NCBI GenBank assembly: GCA_011526105.1
Contig: WYAZ01000084.1
Span: forward strand, 28,450-92,449
DNA: 64,000 bases
DNA from: Deltaproteobacteria bacterium
Lineage (GTDB): Bacteria; Myxococcota; Kuafuiibacteriia; Kuafuiibacteriales; Kuafuiibacteriaceae
Direction: 5' to 3'
In this document: in pieces, positions 25,071 to 34,677 of the stretch
How positions within the stretch are numbered: position 1 is the first letter of the stretch
How the letters are laid out: every line of letters begins with the position of its first letter
Notes under the pieces: model-generated
The model's database searches: none
What the model was told of the DNA's origin: nothing
The model's input: the letters and a program-made list of their open reading frames with translations, nothing else
Position numbers and translations under genes: made by a program

Positions 25071-28000
25071 AGATACTCCACGTCCTCCTCACCGCCGCGG
25101 CTTGTGTCCTTCTGCCGAAGCTCGCGTTCGCCCAATGCGACGACCGGGATCTCGACGGTGATGGCTTCTCCTGCCTCGCCGGCGACTGCAACGACAACGA
25201 CAACACCGTGTATCCCAGCGCACCGGAGCTGTGTGATGGCAAGGACAACGACTGCAACAACGTGCGGGACGATCGCCCCGATGGCGACGGCGACGGCGTC
25301 AACCTCTGCCAGGGGGACTGCGACGACAACAACCCGAACCGCTACCCCGGAAACACCGAGGTCTGCGACGGCGTCGACAACGACTGCAACGCCGGTACCC
25401 AGGACGCGACCATTTCTCGCGCCTGCTACCAGGGACCGCCCGGCACCCAGAACGTGGGCCTATGTCGAGGCGGCACCGAGCTCTGTAACGCCCCCGGCGG
25501 CTGGTCGGGCACCTGCGGCGGACAGATCCTGCCCACAGCTGAGCAGTGCGACAATCAGGACCACGACTGCAACGGCGCCAACCTCAACGGCTTCGCCAAC
25601 GCCGACAACGACCCGGTCTACGCCTGCCAAGGCGACTGCGACGACAACAACCCGAACCGCTACCCCGGGAACACCGAGGTCTGCGACGGCGTCGACAACG
25701 ACTGCAACCCAGCCACCCTCGACACGAGCCTGACCCGCTCCTGCTACACCGGACCCGGCGGCACCGTGAACGTGGGCGTCTGCCGGGCCGGCACCGAGAC
25801 CTGCAGCGGCGCGTCGGGCTGGTCGGGCACCTGCAACGGACAGATCTTGCCCACGACCGACGGGTGCGAGCCGGCCGACCTCGACTGCGACGGCATCGCC
25901 CTGGAGGGACCGGACGCCGACGGCGACGGGAGCAACGCCTGCGTCGACTGCGACGACAACAACCCGAACCGAAGGCCGGGCGCTACGGAGGTCTGCGACG
26001 GACAGGACAACGACTGCGATGCCTTCGTGGATGAGCGCAACAACAACGGCGATCCCATTCAGCGAAGCTGCTACACCGGACCGCCCGGCACCCAGAACGT
26101 GGGCCTCTGCCGAGCCGGTAATGAGCTCTGCAACGTCCCCGGGGTCGGTTGGTCCGGCGTCTGCGGCGGCCAGGTGCTGCCGACGCCCGAGCAGTGTGAT
26201 CAGGTCGACCACGACTGCACCGGCGGCAACTTCAACGGCTTTCAGAACCTAGACGGTGACCCGGTCCCCCTCTGCATGGGTGACTGCGACGACAACGACC
26301 CGAACAACTACCCCGGTAACACCGAGATCTGCGATGGCCGCGACAACAACTGCATCAACGGCGCGGACGAGAACTTCGACAACGACGGCGACGGCTGGAC
26401 CACCTGCGGCGGGGACTGCAACGACAACGATCCCGGCACCTACCCCGGCGCCCCCGAGATCTGCGACGGTCGCGATAACGACTGCGACACCTTCACCGAC
26501 GAGGACTTCCCGGACGTCGACATGGACGGATTCCGCCCCTGCGGTCCGAACCCGGACTGCAACGACAACGACAACACGGTGTTCCCCGGTGCGGTCGAGC
26601 AGTGCGACAACAAGGATAACGACTGCGACGCCTTGGTCGACGAACGCAACAACGCCGGCGATCCCATGCGCAGGCGCTGCTACACCGGCCCGGCCGGGAC
26701 CGCCGACATCGGGACGTGTCGCTTGGGCTGGGAGTACTGCGTCGTCGGCGTATTCAACGGCACCTGCGCGGAGCAGGTCGTGCCGAGGACCGAACAGTGC
26801 GACGGCCAGGACGACGACTGCGATGGTCGCCGCGATGAGGACTTCGATCTCGATGGGGACGGCTTCACTTCCTGCGAGAACCCGGTCGACTGCAACGACG
26901 GGGACGCGACTCAGTTCCCCGGCAACCCCGAGCTCTGCGATGGCAAGGACAACGACTGCGACAACCTGACGGATGAGGCGGTAAACGGTACCCCGCTCAG
27001 ACAAACCTGCTACACCGGGCCCGTCAACACCTCAGGGGTGGGGCTGTGCCGCTCCGGCTACCACGCATGCAACGGGGCCGCTGGCTACGACACCTCGAGC
27101 TGCATCGATCAGATCGTACCCACAACCGACATCTGCGACGGAGACGACAACAACTGCGATGGAACGGTCGATGAGACCTTCGACGTCGACGGAGACGGCT
27201 TCACTTCCTGCGGCGGCGATTGCGATGACAACAACCGGGCGGTGCACCCAGACGCGCTCGAGGTCTGCAACAACGTCGATGACGACTGCGACACCATCGT
27301 GGACGGCACAGAGACGCTCTGCTACGAGGGACCGGTCGGCACCGCGACGGTCGGCCTCTGCCGGCCGGGCACCGCGCTATGTGTCAACGGTCAGCCTCAG
27401 GGGGCCTGCAACGACCAGGTCGTCCCGGTCGCGGAGGTCTGCGACTTCGAGGACAATGACTGCGACGGCGACATCGACGAGGACTTCGACCAAGACGCGG
27501 ACGGGGTGGCCGAGTGTGCTGGCGACTGCGACGACAACAACCCTTTCAAGTCGCCCAACGTGCCCGAGCGCTGCGACTGTGACGACAACAACTGCAACGG
27601 AGAGGACGACGAGGATGGCTTCGGCGGGAGTGTGTGTGAGTTCGGCGCCTGTCACGACTTCGACGGAGACGGCTTCACGAACTGCGAGGGCGACTGCAAC
27701 GATCGCAACTCGACCGCCTTCCCGGGAGCTGCGGAGGTCTGCGGCGACCAAATCGACAACGACTGCGACGGACTCACGGATGAAGACACAGACGAGGACA
27801 ACGATGGCTTCACCGTCTGCGGCGGCGACTGCGACGACCGCTTTGCGCAGATCAACCCCGCCGCGGCCGAGGTCTGCGACGCCTTCGACAACAACTGCAA
27901 CGACCAGGTCGACGAGGGCTTCGACCTCGACGGGGACTTCGCGACGGTCTGCGCCGGAGACTGTGACGACACCAATCCGAACATCAGCCCGTTCCGCCGA

Positions 28001-30556
28001 GAGATCTGTGGGGACAACCTCGACAACGACTGTGATGGCACCGTAGACAACGACACCGACCTGGACGGTGACGGGTTCACCACCTGCGACGGCGATTGCA
28101 ACGACTACAACTCCGCGGTGTACCCGGGTGCACCCGAAGTCTGCGACGGTCACGACAACGACTGCAACGGCCGAGTGGATGAAGGCTTCGACGTCGACCG
28201 CGACACCTTCGCCACCTGCTTCGGAGACTGCAACGACGCAGACCCCGCCATCCACCCGTTTGCCCCCGAGGTCGTGGACGGCCAGGACAATAACTGCAAC
28301 GGCGCCACCGACGAAGGTCAGGACGACAACGACGGCGACGGCTTCAGCTACCTGTGCGGCGACTGCAACGACAACAACCCGGACATCAGCCCGCAGACTG
28401 TTGAGCTCTGCGACGGCCGCGACAACGACTGCGACGGCGTCATCGACCGAGATCCGACTGGGGCATCGGTTTGTGCGGCCTGCAACGACGTGGACCTCGA
28501 TGGGGTGACCGACTGCGACGGCGACTGCGACGACACCGACCCTGAGGTCGCGCCCGGTCGGCGCGAGGTCTGCGATGGCAAGGACAACACCTGCGATGAC
28601 CGCGTCGACTTCGATATCATCACTCAAACCAACGTGTGCATCGGAACCGGAGACGCGGGCACGGCGCCGGATGTGAGCGGCGGGTTCGATGCCGCGAGCA
28701 CCGGCACCGACAGCGGCATCCCCGGCGGCGAGGGCGTGGACCTGGGACTTCCACCGGAGCTGAATTCGCTCGCGCTGAGCTGCGGCTGCTCCACCTCTGG
28801 CTCTGAAAGATCGCGCCACGGACCGTGGACCGGCCTCTTGCTGCTCGTGTGCGGGCTCGGGCTCTTCCGCGGTCGGAGACGCACCTGGACATGGTTGGCA
28901 TGGGGCACGGTGATGCTGCTTTCGCTTGGCGGCTGTACCTCCGTCGACTTTGCCTCGCAGGACTCGGGCGTGAACTCAGACGCGAGCGACGCCTCGACGG
29001 GGCCGGTCGACGCAGGGCGCGACTCGGGCGTGGACCTGGGCACCGACACCGGCGTGGTCATCCCCGATGCCGGTCCGGTGGATCTCGGTCCGTTCACCGA
29101 GGGCGCTTGTCGTCTGCAGGACGAGTCCAAGATCCGTCTCGAGACTCTCCCGATGTCCAGCTTCATGCTCGCGGTTCACCGGGAGTTCAGCTCTGGGGTC
29201 GTCACCGGGATCGAGGCGCTGACCCTGGACGATCCGTCGCGCAGTCTTCGAGCGCTCGCGATGTCCACCAGCCTTCCCCTCGGGATTGACGCGAGTGATC
29301 CCTTGGCGGCCTCGAAGATCATCGACGGAGTGCTCGACGCGGTCTTTCTGACCGGCATCCCGGGCGTTCAGGGCGTGGCGACGCGCGTCGATGAGACCTC
29401 CCGACAGAGCTTCTTTCACGAGGGCCGCCCGGCGGCTCGAACACTTCGTCGCGTCACGATGTCGAACGTCGTGCTCCCGAGCATGGTCCGAAACGGCTTG
29501 ATCGCCGGACTAGGGAACGTACCCCTTCGAAACCTCGGAGGGCTTCCTGCGCCGGACACGACCGAGGTCGCCGAAGAGCTGCTCGTCGCCGCCTACGTCG
29601 AGATCGACCCCAACACCCCGCCGAGCGCATCCATCGTCGTCGCCCTTGGGCCGCTGGCGGCGAGCCCATCGATCGCCACGAGGCTCAACGACCTCACGAA
29701 CGGAACCCACGTCGCGCCTCCGGGCTCGGTGCTGGAGCTTCGGTGCGAAACCTCGACCGCTTCCGCCCTGAGGGTCGACTTCCTCTGGGTCGTGGACAAC
29801 TCGGCTTCGATGCAGGAGGAACAACAGGCGCTCGCGGCCACCGCAGACTCCTTCTTCGACGCGCTGCAGATCTCGCAGATCGACTTTCGACTCGGCGTGG
29901 TCACAACGGACGGCGAGACTCTTCAGGGGGGTGGGTTCACGAACGACCTCCAGGAGTTCAAAGACAACGTGAGAGTAGGCATCAACGGCAACGGCGACGA
30001 GCAGGGCCTCGAGTACGGACTCCGTGCGCTCGAGCGCACCCGAACCTCCACCAACGAGGACCAAAGGCTGCGCGACGGTGCCGTTCCCGTCGTCATCTTC
30101 TTCTCGGACGAGGACGCGGTCATGCTGAGACCGTTCAGCGAGTATGTGGACGCGTATCGTCAGCAGGGGGCACTCAGCTTCGCCATCGTCGGGCCTCGGC
30201 CGCGAGGCTGCCGGGCGATCGGGCGCGGCGTCGCACGCGTGGGGGAGCGCTACATCCGAGCGGCCGAGGAGCTCGGGGGCACGAGCGCGTCGATCTGCTC
30301 GGAAGACTTCACGGAGCCGATCCGCGAGATCCTCATCGCGGCCGCCGGTGAGGCCTCGCAGACCCGCCTCATGAACTCCCCCATCTCGGGCTCACTCGAG
30401 GTCGCATTCCCGACCGTGCGGGTGCCGAGAAGTCGCACGGAGGGCTTCGACTACGAGCCGAGCGCGAACTCGATCCTCTTCTTCGGGCCGGTGGCGCCGC
30501 GAGAGGGCACGCCGTTTCGGGCCACCTTCCAGGTCGTGGCCCCCTTCGTCCCCTGA
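25067..30556 (+). CDS. Giant secreted MopE-repeat protein fused in frame to a von Willebrand A lipoprotein-like part
   Basis: A signal peptide (ending LAFAQ) is followed by about 23 Asp/Cys-rich repeats of the form GDCDDNDP ... PGAPEICDGxDNDCDGxxDE, to about residue 1190. These are the putative metal-binding repeats named after MopE of Methylococcus, with calcium-loop-like DxDxDG parts. Near 1238 comes a MYXO-CTERM-like tail: CGCS, a hydrophobic segment and RGRRR. The frame does not stop there. It runs on through a second hydrophobic stretch and a lipobox, LSLGGC (Cys1290), an Asp/Ser linker, and a von Willebrand A-like domain whose MIDAS motif is DNSASM near 1577. The total is 1829 residues. 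It may be one polyprotein, a natural fusion, or two genes joined by a lost stop. Confidence 0.8.
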   Translation: MKILHVLLTAAACVLLPKLAFAQCDDRDLDGDGFSCLAGDCNDNDNTVYPSAPELCDGKDNDCNNVRDDRPDGDGDGVNLCQGDCDDNNPNRYPGNTEVCDGVDNDCNAGTQDATISRACYQGPPGTQNVGLCRGGTELCNAPGGWSGTCGGQILPTAEQCDNQDHDCNGANLNGFANADNDPVYACQGDCDDNNPNRYPGNTEVCDGVDNDCNPATLDTSLTRSCYTGPGGTVNVGVCRAGTETCSGASGWSGTCNGQILPTTDGCEPADLDCDGIALEGPDADGDGSNACVDCDDNNPNRRPGATEVCDGQDNDCDAFVDERNNNGDPIQRSCYTGPPGTQNVGLCRAGNELCNVPGVGWSGVCGGQVLPTPEQCDQVDHDCTGGNFNGFQNLDGDPVPLCMGDCDDNDPNNYPGNTEICDGRDNNCINGADENFDNDGDGWTTCGGDCNDNDPGTYPGAPEICDGRDNDCDTFTDEDFPDVDMDGFRPCGPNPDCNDNDNTVFPGAVEQCDNKDNDCDALVDERNNAGDPMRRRCYTGPAGTADIGTCRLGWEYCVVGVFNGTCAEQVVPRTEQCDGQDDDCDGRRDEDFDLDGDGFTSCENPVDCNDGDATQFPGNPELCDGKDNDCDNLTDEAVNGTPLRQTCYTGPVNTSGVGLCRSGYHACNGAAGYDTSSCIDQIVPTTDICDGDDNNCDGTVDETFDVDGDGFTSCGGDCDDNNRAVHPDALEVCNNVDDDCDTIVDGTETLCYEGPVGTATVGLCRPGTALCVNGQPQGACNDQVVPVAEVCDFEDNDCDGDIDEDFDQDADGVAECAGDCDDNNPFKSPNVPERCDCDDNNCNGEDDEDGFGGSVCEFGACHDFDGDGFTNCEGDCNDRNSTAFPGAAEVCGDQIDNDCDGLTDEDTDEDNDGFTVCGGDCDDRFAQINPAAAEVCDAFDNNCNDQVDEGFDLDGDFATVCAGDCDDTNPNISPFRREICGDNLDNDCDGTVDNDTDLDGDGFTTCDGDCNDYNSAVYPGAPEVCDGHDNDCNGRVDEGFDVDRDTFATCFGDCNDADPAIHPFAPEVVDGQDNNCNGATDEGQDDNDGDGFSYLCGDCNDNNPDISPQTVELCDGRDNDCDGVIDRDPTGASVCAACNDVDLDGVTDCDGDCDDTDPEVAPGRREVCDGKDNTCDDRVDFDIITQTNVCIGTGDAGTAPDVSGGFDAASTGTDSGIPGGEGVDLGLPPELNSLALSCGCSTSGSERSRHGPWTGLLLLVCGLGLFRGRRRTWTWLAWGTVMLLSLGGCTSVDFASQDSGVNSDASDASTGPVDAGRDSGVDLGTDTGVVIPDAGPVDLGPFTEGACRLQDESKIRLETLPMSSFMLAVHREFSSGVVTGIEALTLDDPSRSLRALAMSTSLPLGIDASDPLAASKIIDGVLDAVFLTGIPGVQGVATRVDETSRQSFFHEGRPAARTLRRVTMSNVVLPSMVRNGLIAGLGNVPLRNLGGLPAPDTTEVAEELLVAAYVEIDPNTPPSASIVVALGPLAASPSIATRLNDLTNGTHVAPPGSVLELRCETSTASALRVDFLWVVDNSASMQEEQQALAATADSFFDALQISQIDFRLGVVTTDGETLQGGGFTNDLQEFKDNVRVGINGNGDEQGLEYGLRALERTRTSTNEDQRLRDGAVPVVIFFSDEDAVMLRPFSEYVDAYRQQGALSFAIVGPRPRGCRAIGRGVARVGERYIRAAEELGGTSASICSEDFTEPIREILIAAAGEASQTRLMNSPISGSLEVAFPTVRVPRSRTEGFDYEPSANSILFFGPVAPREGTPFRATFQVVAPFVP
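28774..28936 (+). other. Internal MYXO-CTERM-like tail followed directly by a lipoprotein signal
   Basis: In the giant reading frame the text SCGCSTSG, a Leu-rich membrane segment and RGRRR would normally end a MYXO-CTERM protein. Within 15 codons comes a possible second start (TTG 28895, GTG 28910 or ATG 28913; GGGG lies five to eight bases before the last two). A short hydrophobic stretch and lipobox LSLGGC follow. No stop codon separates the two parts in any codon of this frame. Confidence 0.75.
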
Positions 30557-30598
30557 ACTCGGCTTTGCCCCTCGCACATCCGGGCTCACCTCTCCAAG

Positions 30599-30838
30599 AT
30601 GCCGCGGATGGATGTCCGACTGGCGTGGGTGGCGATGCTCGCCCTCGCCTTCGCGCCTCTCGTCGAGGCTCGGGCCGAGCCGCGGACAGAGTCCAGCGAG
30701 TTCGGTGGACGACTCACCGGAAGGAACACGAACGTTCCTCTCACTCTCGAGGAATCGTGCATTTTCGTCGGAGCGATGCACGAGCGATTCCCTGCGACCC
30801 GCCGATTCGAGTGCCAATCGGGTACACTCCGGGTGTGA
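30599..30838 (+). CDS. Small secreted protein of unknown function
   Basis: This 79-residue protein begins with a clear signal peptide (MDVRLAWVAMLALAFAPLVEARA), leaving about 53 mature residues with two cysteines (ESCIFVG and FECQSG) that could form one disulfide. ATG 30599 or ATG 30608 are both possible starts. Its TGA overlaps the GTG of the DUF3616-like gene, which supports real translation. No family is recognised. Confidence 0.55.
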   Translation: MPRMDVRLAWVAMLALAFAPLVEARAEPRTESSEFGGRLTGRNTNVPLTLEESCIFVGAMHERFPATRRFECQSGTLRV

Positions 30839-31911
30839 TTCGGGGCGCGAGACAAACGAGCACGCGGCTTGCTGGAGATCGCTTTGGGCACGGCTGCTCT
30901 GCTGCGGAAGGTCCCGTCCGCGCCGAGAGGTTAGAGTCTCCTTCGAGTGCTTTCCTCCCGTGCCTCGCATTCTTCGCGATGGCGTGCGCCAGCACCGGGC
31001 CCCGCGTGGGCCCGAAGATCGGCAACGTGGTGGAGTTCACGGGTGCCTGCGATGCCTCGGGGGGCGTTCCACTCGATGCCTCGACTTTCGCGGTCGCCGA
31101 TGACGAGGACAACGTCATTCGCATCTACGATGCCGACCGCGGCGGGGCACCGATCTCCTCGATCGATCTCTCGCTTTGGTTGAGAGAGGGTGATGAAGAG
31201 GCCGACCTCGAAGCCGCAACTCGGATCGGCGATCGCGCTCTTTGGCTCGCCTCCCACAGCCGAAGTAAGAAAGGCAAATTTAGGCCGAGCCGCATCCTCT
31301 TCCTCGCCACCGAGATCCCGAAGCCCGGCGCCTCCGCGGCGGTCGTGGGTGAACCATACCGAGGTCTGCTCGATGCACTGCATGCGGATCCTCGATACTC
31401 GGCCTTTGGGCTCGACGAAGCGGCCAAGCTGCCACCCAAGGCTCCAGGTGGGCTCAACATCGAGGGACTGACTTCGACCGGGAATGGAGGCGTGCTGGTG
31501 GGGCTGCGCAATCCCACGCCCGGCGATCGCGCGCTGCTCTTTGTCATCGGCAACGCGCTCGACGTGGCGGAGGGCCGGGCGCATCCGAAGCTCGGTGACC
31601 CTATCCTGCTCGAGCTGGGTGGTCGGGGCGTTCGCGGCCTGACCCGGTGGCGGGGCGCGTACCTCATCGCCGCTGGAGCGCGCGAAGCGGGACCTTCGGA
31701 TGCGCTCTTCGAGTGGCCGGGCCCAGGCGCGGAACCGCGCGAGCTGGGTCTCAACCTCGCGGGCTTCAACCCGGAAGGCTTCTTTTCTTCGCCCGCGCGC
31801 GCTGAGCTCATGCTGCTCAGCGACGACGGAGAACTCGAGATCGAGGGCCGCGCATGCAAACGCCTGGAGGTGCAGGCCCAACGGCGGTTTCGGGGCGTCT
31901 GGATTCACTGA
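30835..31911 (+). CDS. DUF3616-like exported protein
   Basis: The recognisable domain starts near residue 65 with FTGACDASGG and FAVADDEDNVIRIYD, followed by beta-propeller-like strands (GLNIEGLTSTGNGGVLVGLRN is the central block), which is the DUF3616 pattern. A hydrophobic segment ending in FAMACAST looks like a lipoprotein or secretion signal but lies about 50 residues from the GTG at 30835. ATG 30978 would remove it. I prefer the GTG because it overlaps the stop of the preceding small gene. The function is unknown; the family is thought to be extracytoplasmic. Confidence 0.65.
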   Translation: MIRGARQTSTRLAGDRFGHGCSAAEGPVRAERLESPSSAFLPCLAFFAMACASTGPRVGPKIGNVVEFTGACDASGGVPLDASTFAVADDEDNVIRIYDADRGGAPISSIDLSLWLREGDEEADLEAATRIGDRALWLASHSRSKKGKFRPSRILFLATEIPKPGASAAVVGEPYRGLLDALHADPRYSAFGLDEAAKLPPKAPGGLNIEGLTSTGNGGVLVGLRNPTPGDRALLFVIGNALDVAEGRAHPKLGDPILLELGGRGVRGLTRWRGAYLIAAGAREAGPSDALFEWPGPGAEPRELGLNLAGFNPEGFFSSPARAELMLLSDDGELEIEGRACKRLEVQAQRRFRGVWIH

Positions 31912-31942
31912 GGGCGAGGCGGCGAGGATGCGCTCCTCGAGA

Positions 31943-34204
31943 TCACTCCAGACTCAATATGTACTCGATGAGGTCGCCGAGCTCGGACGGGGTCAAGTGC
32001 GAGGTGCCGCCGTGGATGTCCAGCACCCCGTCTCGCTCGTTGAAACCGCGTTGCCCAGGACCGAGCGCAGGATGGTCGGGTGTGGCGATGGCTTCGAGGA
32101 GACTCTCGGCCCGGCCATCATGGAAGAACATCTCGTTGCGGTCCCAGATCCCGCGAAGCGTGGGGACACCAAACCGGTTGCTCTCGATCCCGAACTTCGT
32201 CTTTGCCGTCTCGGTCAGGAGGTCGAGGTTCAGACCTTCGAAGGTCGAAGGAGAGAGCATTCTCATCTCCAGCGGCAGTCCGTTGGTATCGTAGTGCGTG
32301 CTGAGCGCGAACTGGGGCTCGGGGTGGCAAGTCGAACACGCGGTCTGTGCGCTGTTGAATAGCGCTTTTCCGCGCTGAGCACCGAAGGTGTCCGGTGGAT
32401 TGGGGTTGGGAAGCAGCCGAGGCTCCACCATCATCGCGAGGCCCAGCATCTCGCTCATGGCTTTGAAGTCCAACGGACGCTCGCTGATCGAGTCGCCGAA
32501 GGAGCGTGTTCGTCCGACGTACTGCGAGGTCTTGGCCACGAAGAACGCCTCGCGGTCGGCGTACTCGGACAGGGGCGCCCCCGGACCAAAATTCCCGGGC
32601 AAGACCATCAGATTCAGCTGCGGGGCGAAGGTCTTCTCGTCGAGGAAGTTCTCGAACATCCAGGGCAGAGTACGCAGCAGGTTCTTCGAAGCCGGGGTGG
32701 CCCGGAACGCGAACGGGCTCGCGAGGATCTCGCCGGTCACGAGCCTCTGCTGCCCACCGAGTTCGCGGTGGCAGTGCTCGCAGCTCGTGTCTTGGTCGGC
32801 GGAGAAAAGCGGCGTCATCAACATGACCAGCTCACCAATTTCGGCGTCGCTTCCGGGATACGCACCACCGGAGACGTCCCCCACGAGGGAGCGCTCCACG
32901 ATCCCGCTCGCGTCCACTCGCGCGAGGTCTTCGGACAAACGATTCGCGACGAAGAGCGTATTCGAGCTCGAGTCGAGCGCGACTCCGTACGGAAACAAAC
33001 CCACGAAGACGCTCGAGCGTGCAGTGAGCCGCTCCCCATCGACGTCGTAGAACGACACTTCGCCGGTGCCCGAAGCCACCATCGCGAGCAGGCTCGGGCT
33101 CACGGCGATCAAACGCTCGGGCACGGCCCCGATGATGATGCGCTCTTCGGGCGGAGGCAGGCCCGGCGTCCCCTCGGGCGCGTCCCCGGCGAAGCCCACG
33201 ATGGAGTCCGAGGTGTAGCGAACCCCCGGCTCAAAGGTGCGTGTATCGTAGGTCGCGATCTCGTTCTGCAGGTCGTGAAAGCCACGGTTGGGGGTTCCGT
33301 CTCCGGGGAGGCCGTCCCCGTCGGTGTCCGGCCCTTGGTCCGGCAGATGGCCCGTGCCGCGCCCGACCGTCGCCACGAACAGGGTCCGTCCGATCACCAC
33401 CACATCGCTGACGGGCGCCCGCACGGGAATCCGCGTGACCCCGGGCGGCGCTCTTCTGTCTCGAGTCTCGGCGTTCCCATCCGTATCGATCTCTCTGTCG
33501 GTCTCGATGTCGATCACGGAGATCGTGAGGTCGGGCAGGTTGGCCACGAACAGCCTGCCGCTCGATTCGTCGAGCGCGAGGCCTCGCGGGTTTTGACCCA
33601 CCGGGATCCCGGGCATGCTCCGGAGCTCGTCGCGAAGCCGCGCCTGCGGCACGCTCCGAAGGCTGAACTGCAGACCGGAGTTTGACTCGGAGACGTCGTA
33701 CGCCAGGACCGAGTCGAGCCACCGGTTCGTCACCCACGCCCTGGTCCCGGCCTCGTTGAATGCAATCTGGATTGCGTAGTAAGGCGCCGGGACGCGTGAG
33801 ACCTCTTCATCCGACGAGGTGTCGATGACCGACATGAAGGCGGAGAAGCGATTGAGCACCACGAGGTGCCGACCGTTCGGGTGGAGCACCACATCGTTGG
33901 GAGAGAGTCCCACGCGAATGCGACGACGCACCTCGAGCGACGCCGTGTCCACCACCGCGAGCTCGTTGCCCGGCTCCGCCTCGTCCCCGCGCAAGGCCAC
34001 GTAGGCGGTTCGTGCATCCGCCGAGAGCTCGACCTCGTAGGGATGATCTCGATGCGGCTGCGGCGCGTAGTACTCCTCACCCGGCGCGAGCGAAGAGAGC
34101 ACCGGCACCAGGTCGGGCGCGAGCGCCGCCTGCTCGGCCGTGGGATCACTCACGCAGGCGATGCCGGAGAAGAAAATCAGCGCACCGAATACAAAGTTCC
34201 TCAT
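31943..34204 (-). CDS. Di-haem cytochrome c peroxidase/MauG-like lipoprotein with beta-propeller
   Basis: A lipoprotein signal ends at FSGIAC (Cys17). The N-terminal half (about 45-430) is a YVTN/NHL-type beta-propeller (AYVALRGDE, VVLHPNGRHLVVLN, NPRGLALDESSGRLFVAN). The C-terminal half has two haem motifs, CEHCH and CSTCH, and the cytochrome-peroxidase-like end (FGVPTLRGIWDR, FFHDGRAESL, LIEYILSL). Such fusions are found in bacterial surface oxidoreductases. I chose ATG 34204; it overlaps the stop of the preceding lipoprotein gene (ATGA). It is the last gene of a three-gene haem-lipoprotein operon read leftwards. Confidence 0.82.
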   Translation of the reverse strand: MRNFVFGALIFFSGIACVSDPTAEQAALAPDLVPVLSSLAPGEEYYAPQPHRDHPYEVELSADARTAYVALRGDEAEPGNELAVVDTASLEVRRRIRVGLSPNDVVLHPNGRHLVVLNRFSAFMSVIDTSSDEEVSRVPAPYYAIQIAFNEAGTRAWVTNRWLDSVLAYDVSESNSGLQFSLRSVPQARLRDELRSMPGIPVGQNPRGLALDESSGRLFVANLPDLTISVIDIETDREIDTDGNAETRDRRAPPGVTRIPVRAPVSDVVVIGRTLFVATVGRGTGHLPDQGPDTDGDGLPGDGTPNRGFHDLQNEIATYDTRTFEPGVRYTSDSIVGFAGDAPEGTPGLPPPEERIIIGAVPERLIAVSPSLLAMVASGTGEVSFYDVDGERLTARSSVFVGLFPYGVALDSSSNTLFVANRLSEDLARVDASGIVERSLVGDVSGGAYPGSDAEIGELVMLMTPLFSADQDTSCEHCHRELGGQQRLVTGEILASPFAFRATPASKNLLRTLPWMFENFLDEKTFAPQLNLMVLPGNFGPGAPLSEYADREAFFVAKTSQYVGRTRSFGDSISERPLDFKAMSEMLGLAMMVEPRLLPNPNPPDTFGAQRGKALFNSAQTACSTCHPEPQFALSTHYDTNGLPLEMRMLSPSTFEGLNLDLLTETAKTKFGIESNRFGVPTLRGIWDRNEMFFHDGRAESLLEAIATPDHPALGPGQRGFNERDGVLDIHGGTSHLTPSELGDLIEYILSLE

Positions 34205-34677
34205 CGCACACACTCGAGGCCGGCGTAGGTACCGCCGAGCAGCCAACAGCTCAGGAGCACGTAACCGGCATCAGCCCTATCGTAGAACTGCTCTCCGCCT
34301 CCATGGGACGTGCCGCCTGCCGCACGACGCAAGGGCCGAGACAACAGCTCCGACTCCGTCACATCATCCAGACCTTCGATGAAGGTCCGGGCGCTCGCGA
34401 GGTTTGCCTGCAGCTCCTCGGCGGTGAGCGGCATCAGGGGCGAGCCCAGTCGGGTACCAAAAGACGAGTACAAGAAGAGTGGGCGTTCTGGGTCCCCGTG
34501 GCAGGCCGTCTGGGCGCAGAGGCGATCGAACATGGGCTGCACCGAGGACTCGAGCATCGCGAAGCTCGGGGTGCCGGGTGGACCCATACCCGGACCATCC
34601 GGCACGGAGGGTTCGTCCGTCCCACAGGCGAAAGCGGAGAGAACCACAGCGAGGTAGAGCGTGTCCGTCGGCTTCAT
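34201..34677 (-). CDS. Small lipoprotein with a CX4CH haem-like motif
   Basis: This 158-residue lipoprotein has a lipobox ending LSAFAC. The mature part has CAQTACHGDP, in which Cys and CysHis are separated by four residues rather than two, resembling the CX4CH motifs of the upstream gene. One more Cys is near the C-terminus. The ATG 34677 overlaps the stop of the preceding gene, and the stop overlaps the next ATG. It is probably a mono-haem or structural partner of the two large haem proteins. Confidence 0.7.
   Translation of the reverse strand: MKPTDTLYLAVVLSAFACGTDEPSVPDGPGMGPPGTPSFAMLESSVQPMFDRLCAQTACHGDPERPLFLYSSFGTRLGSPLMPLTAEELQANLASARTFIEGLDDVTESELLSRPLRRAAGGTSHGGGEQFYDRADAGYVLLSCWLLGGTYAGLECVR

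Noticed and set aside
25180..28600. Regularly spaced short repeats that at first glance resemble a CRISPR array
   Set aside because: They are degenerate codon-level repeats encoding GDCDDN and CDGxDNDC in one continuous frame; the spacers are coding and there are no cas genes.
27377..28819. Val/Ala-rich 480-codon frame on the - strand with internal repeats
   Set aside because: It is the mirror of the MopE repeats on the + strand and inherits their periodicity; there is no independent start signal or domain.
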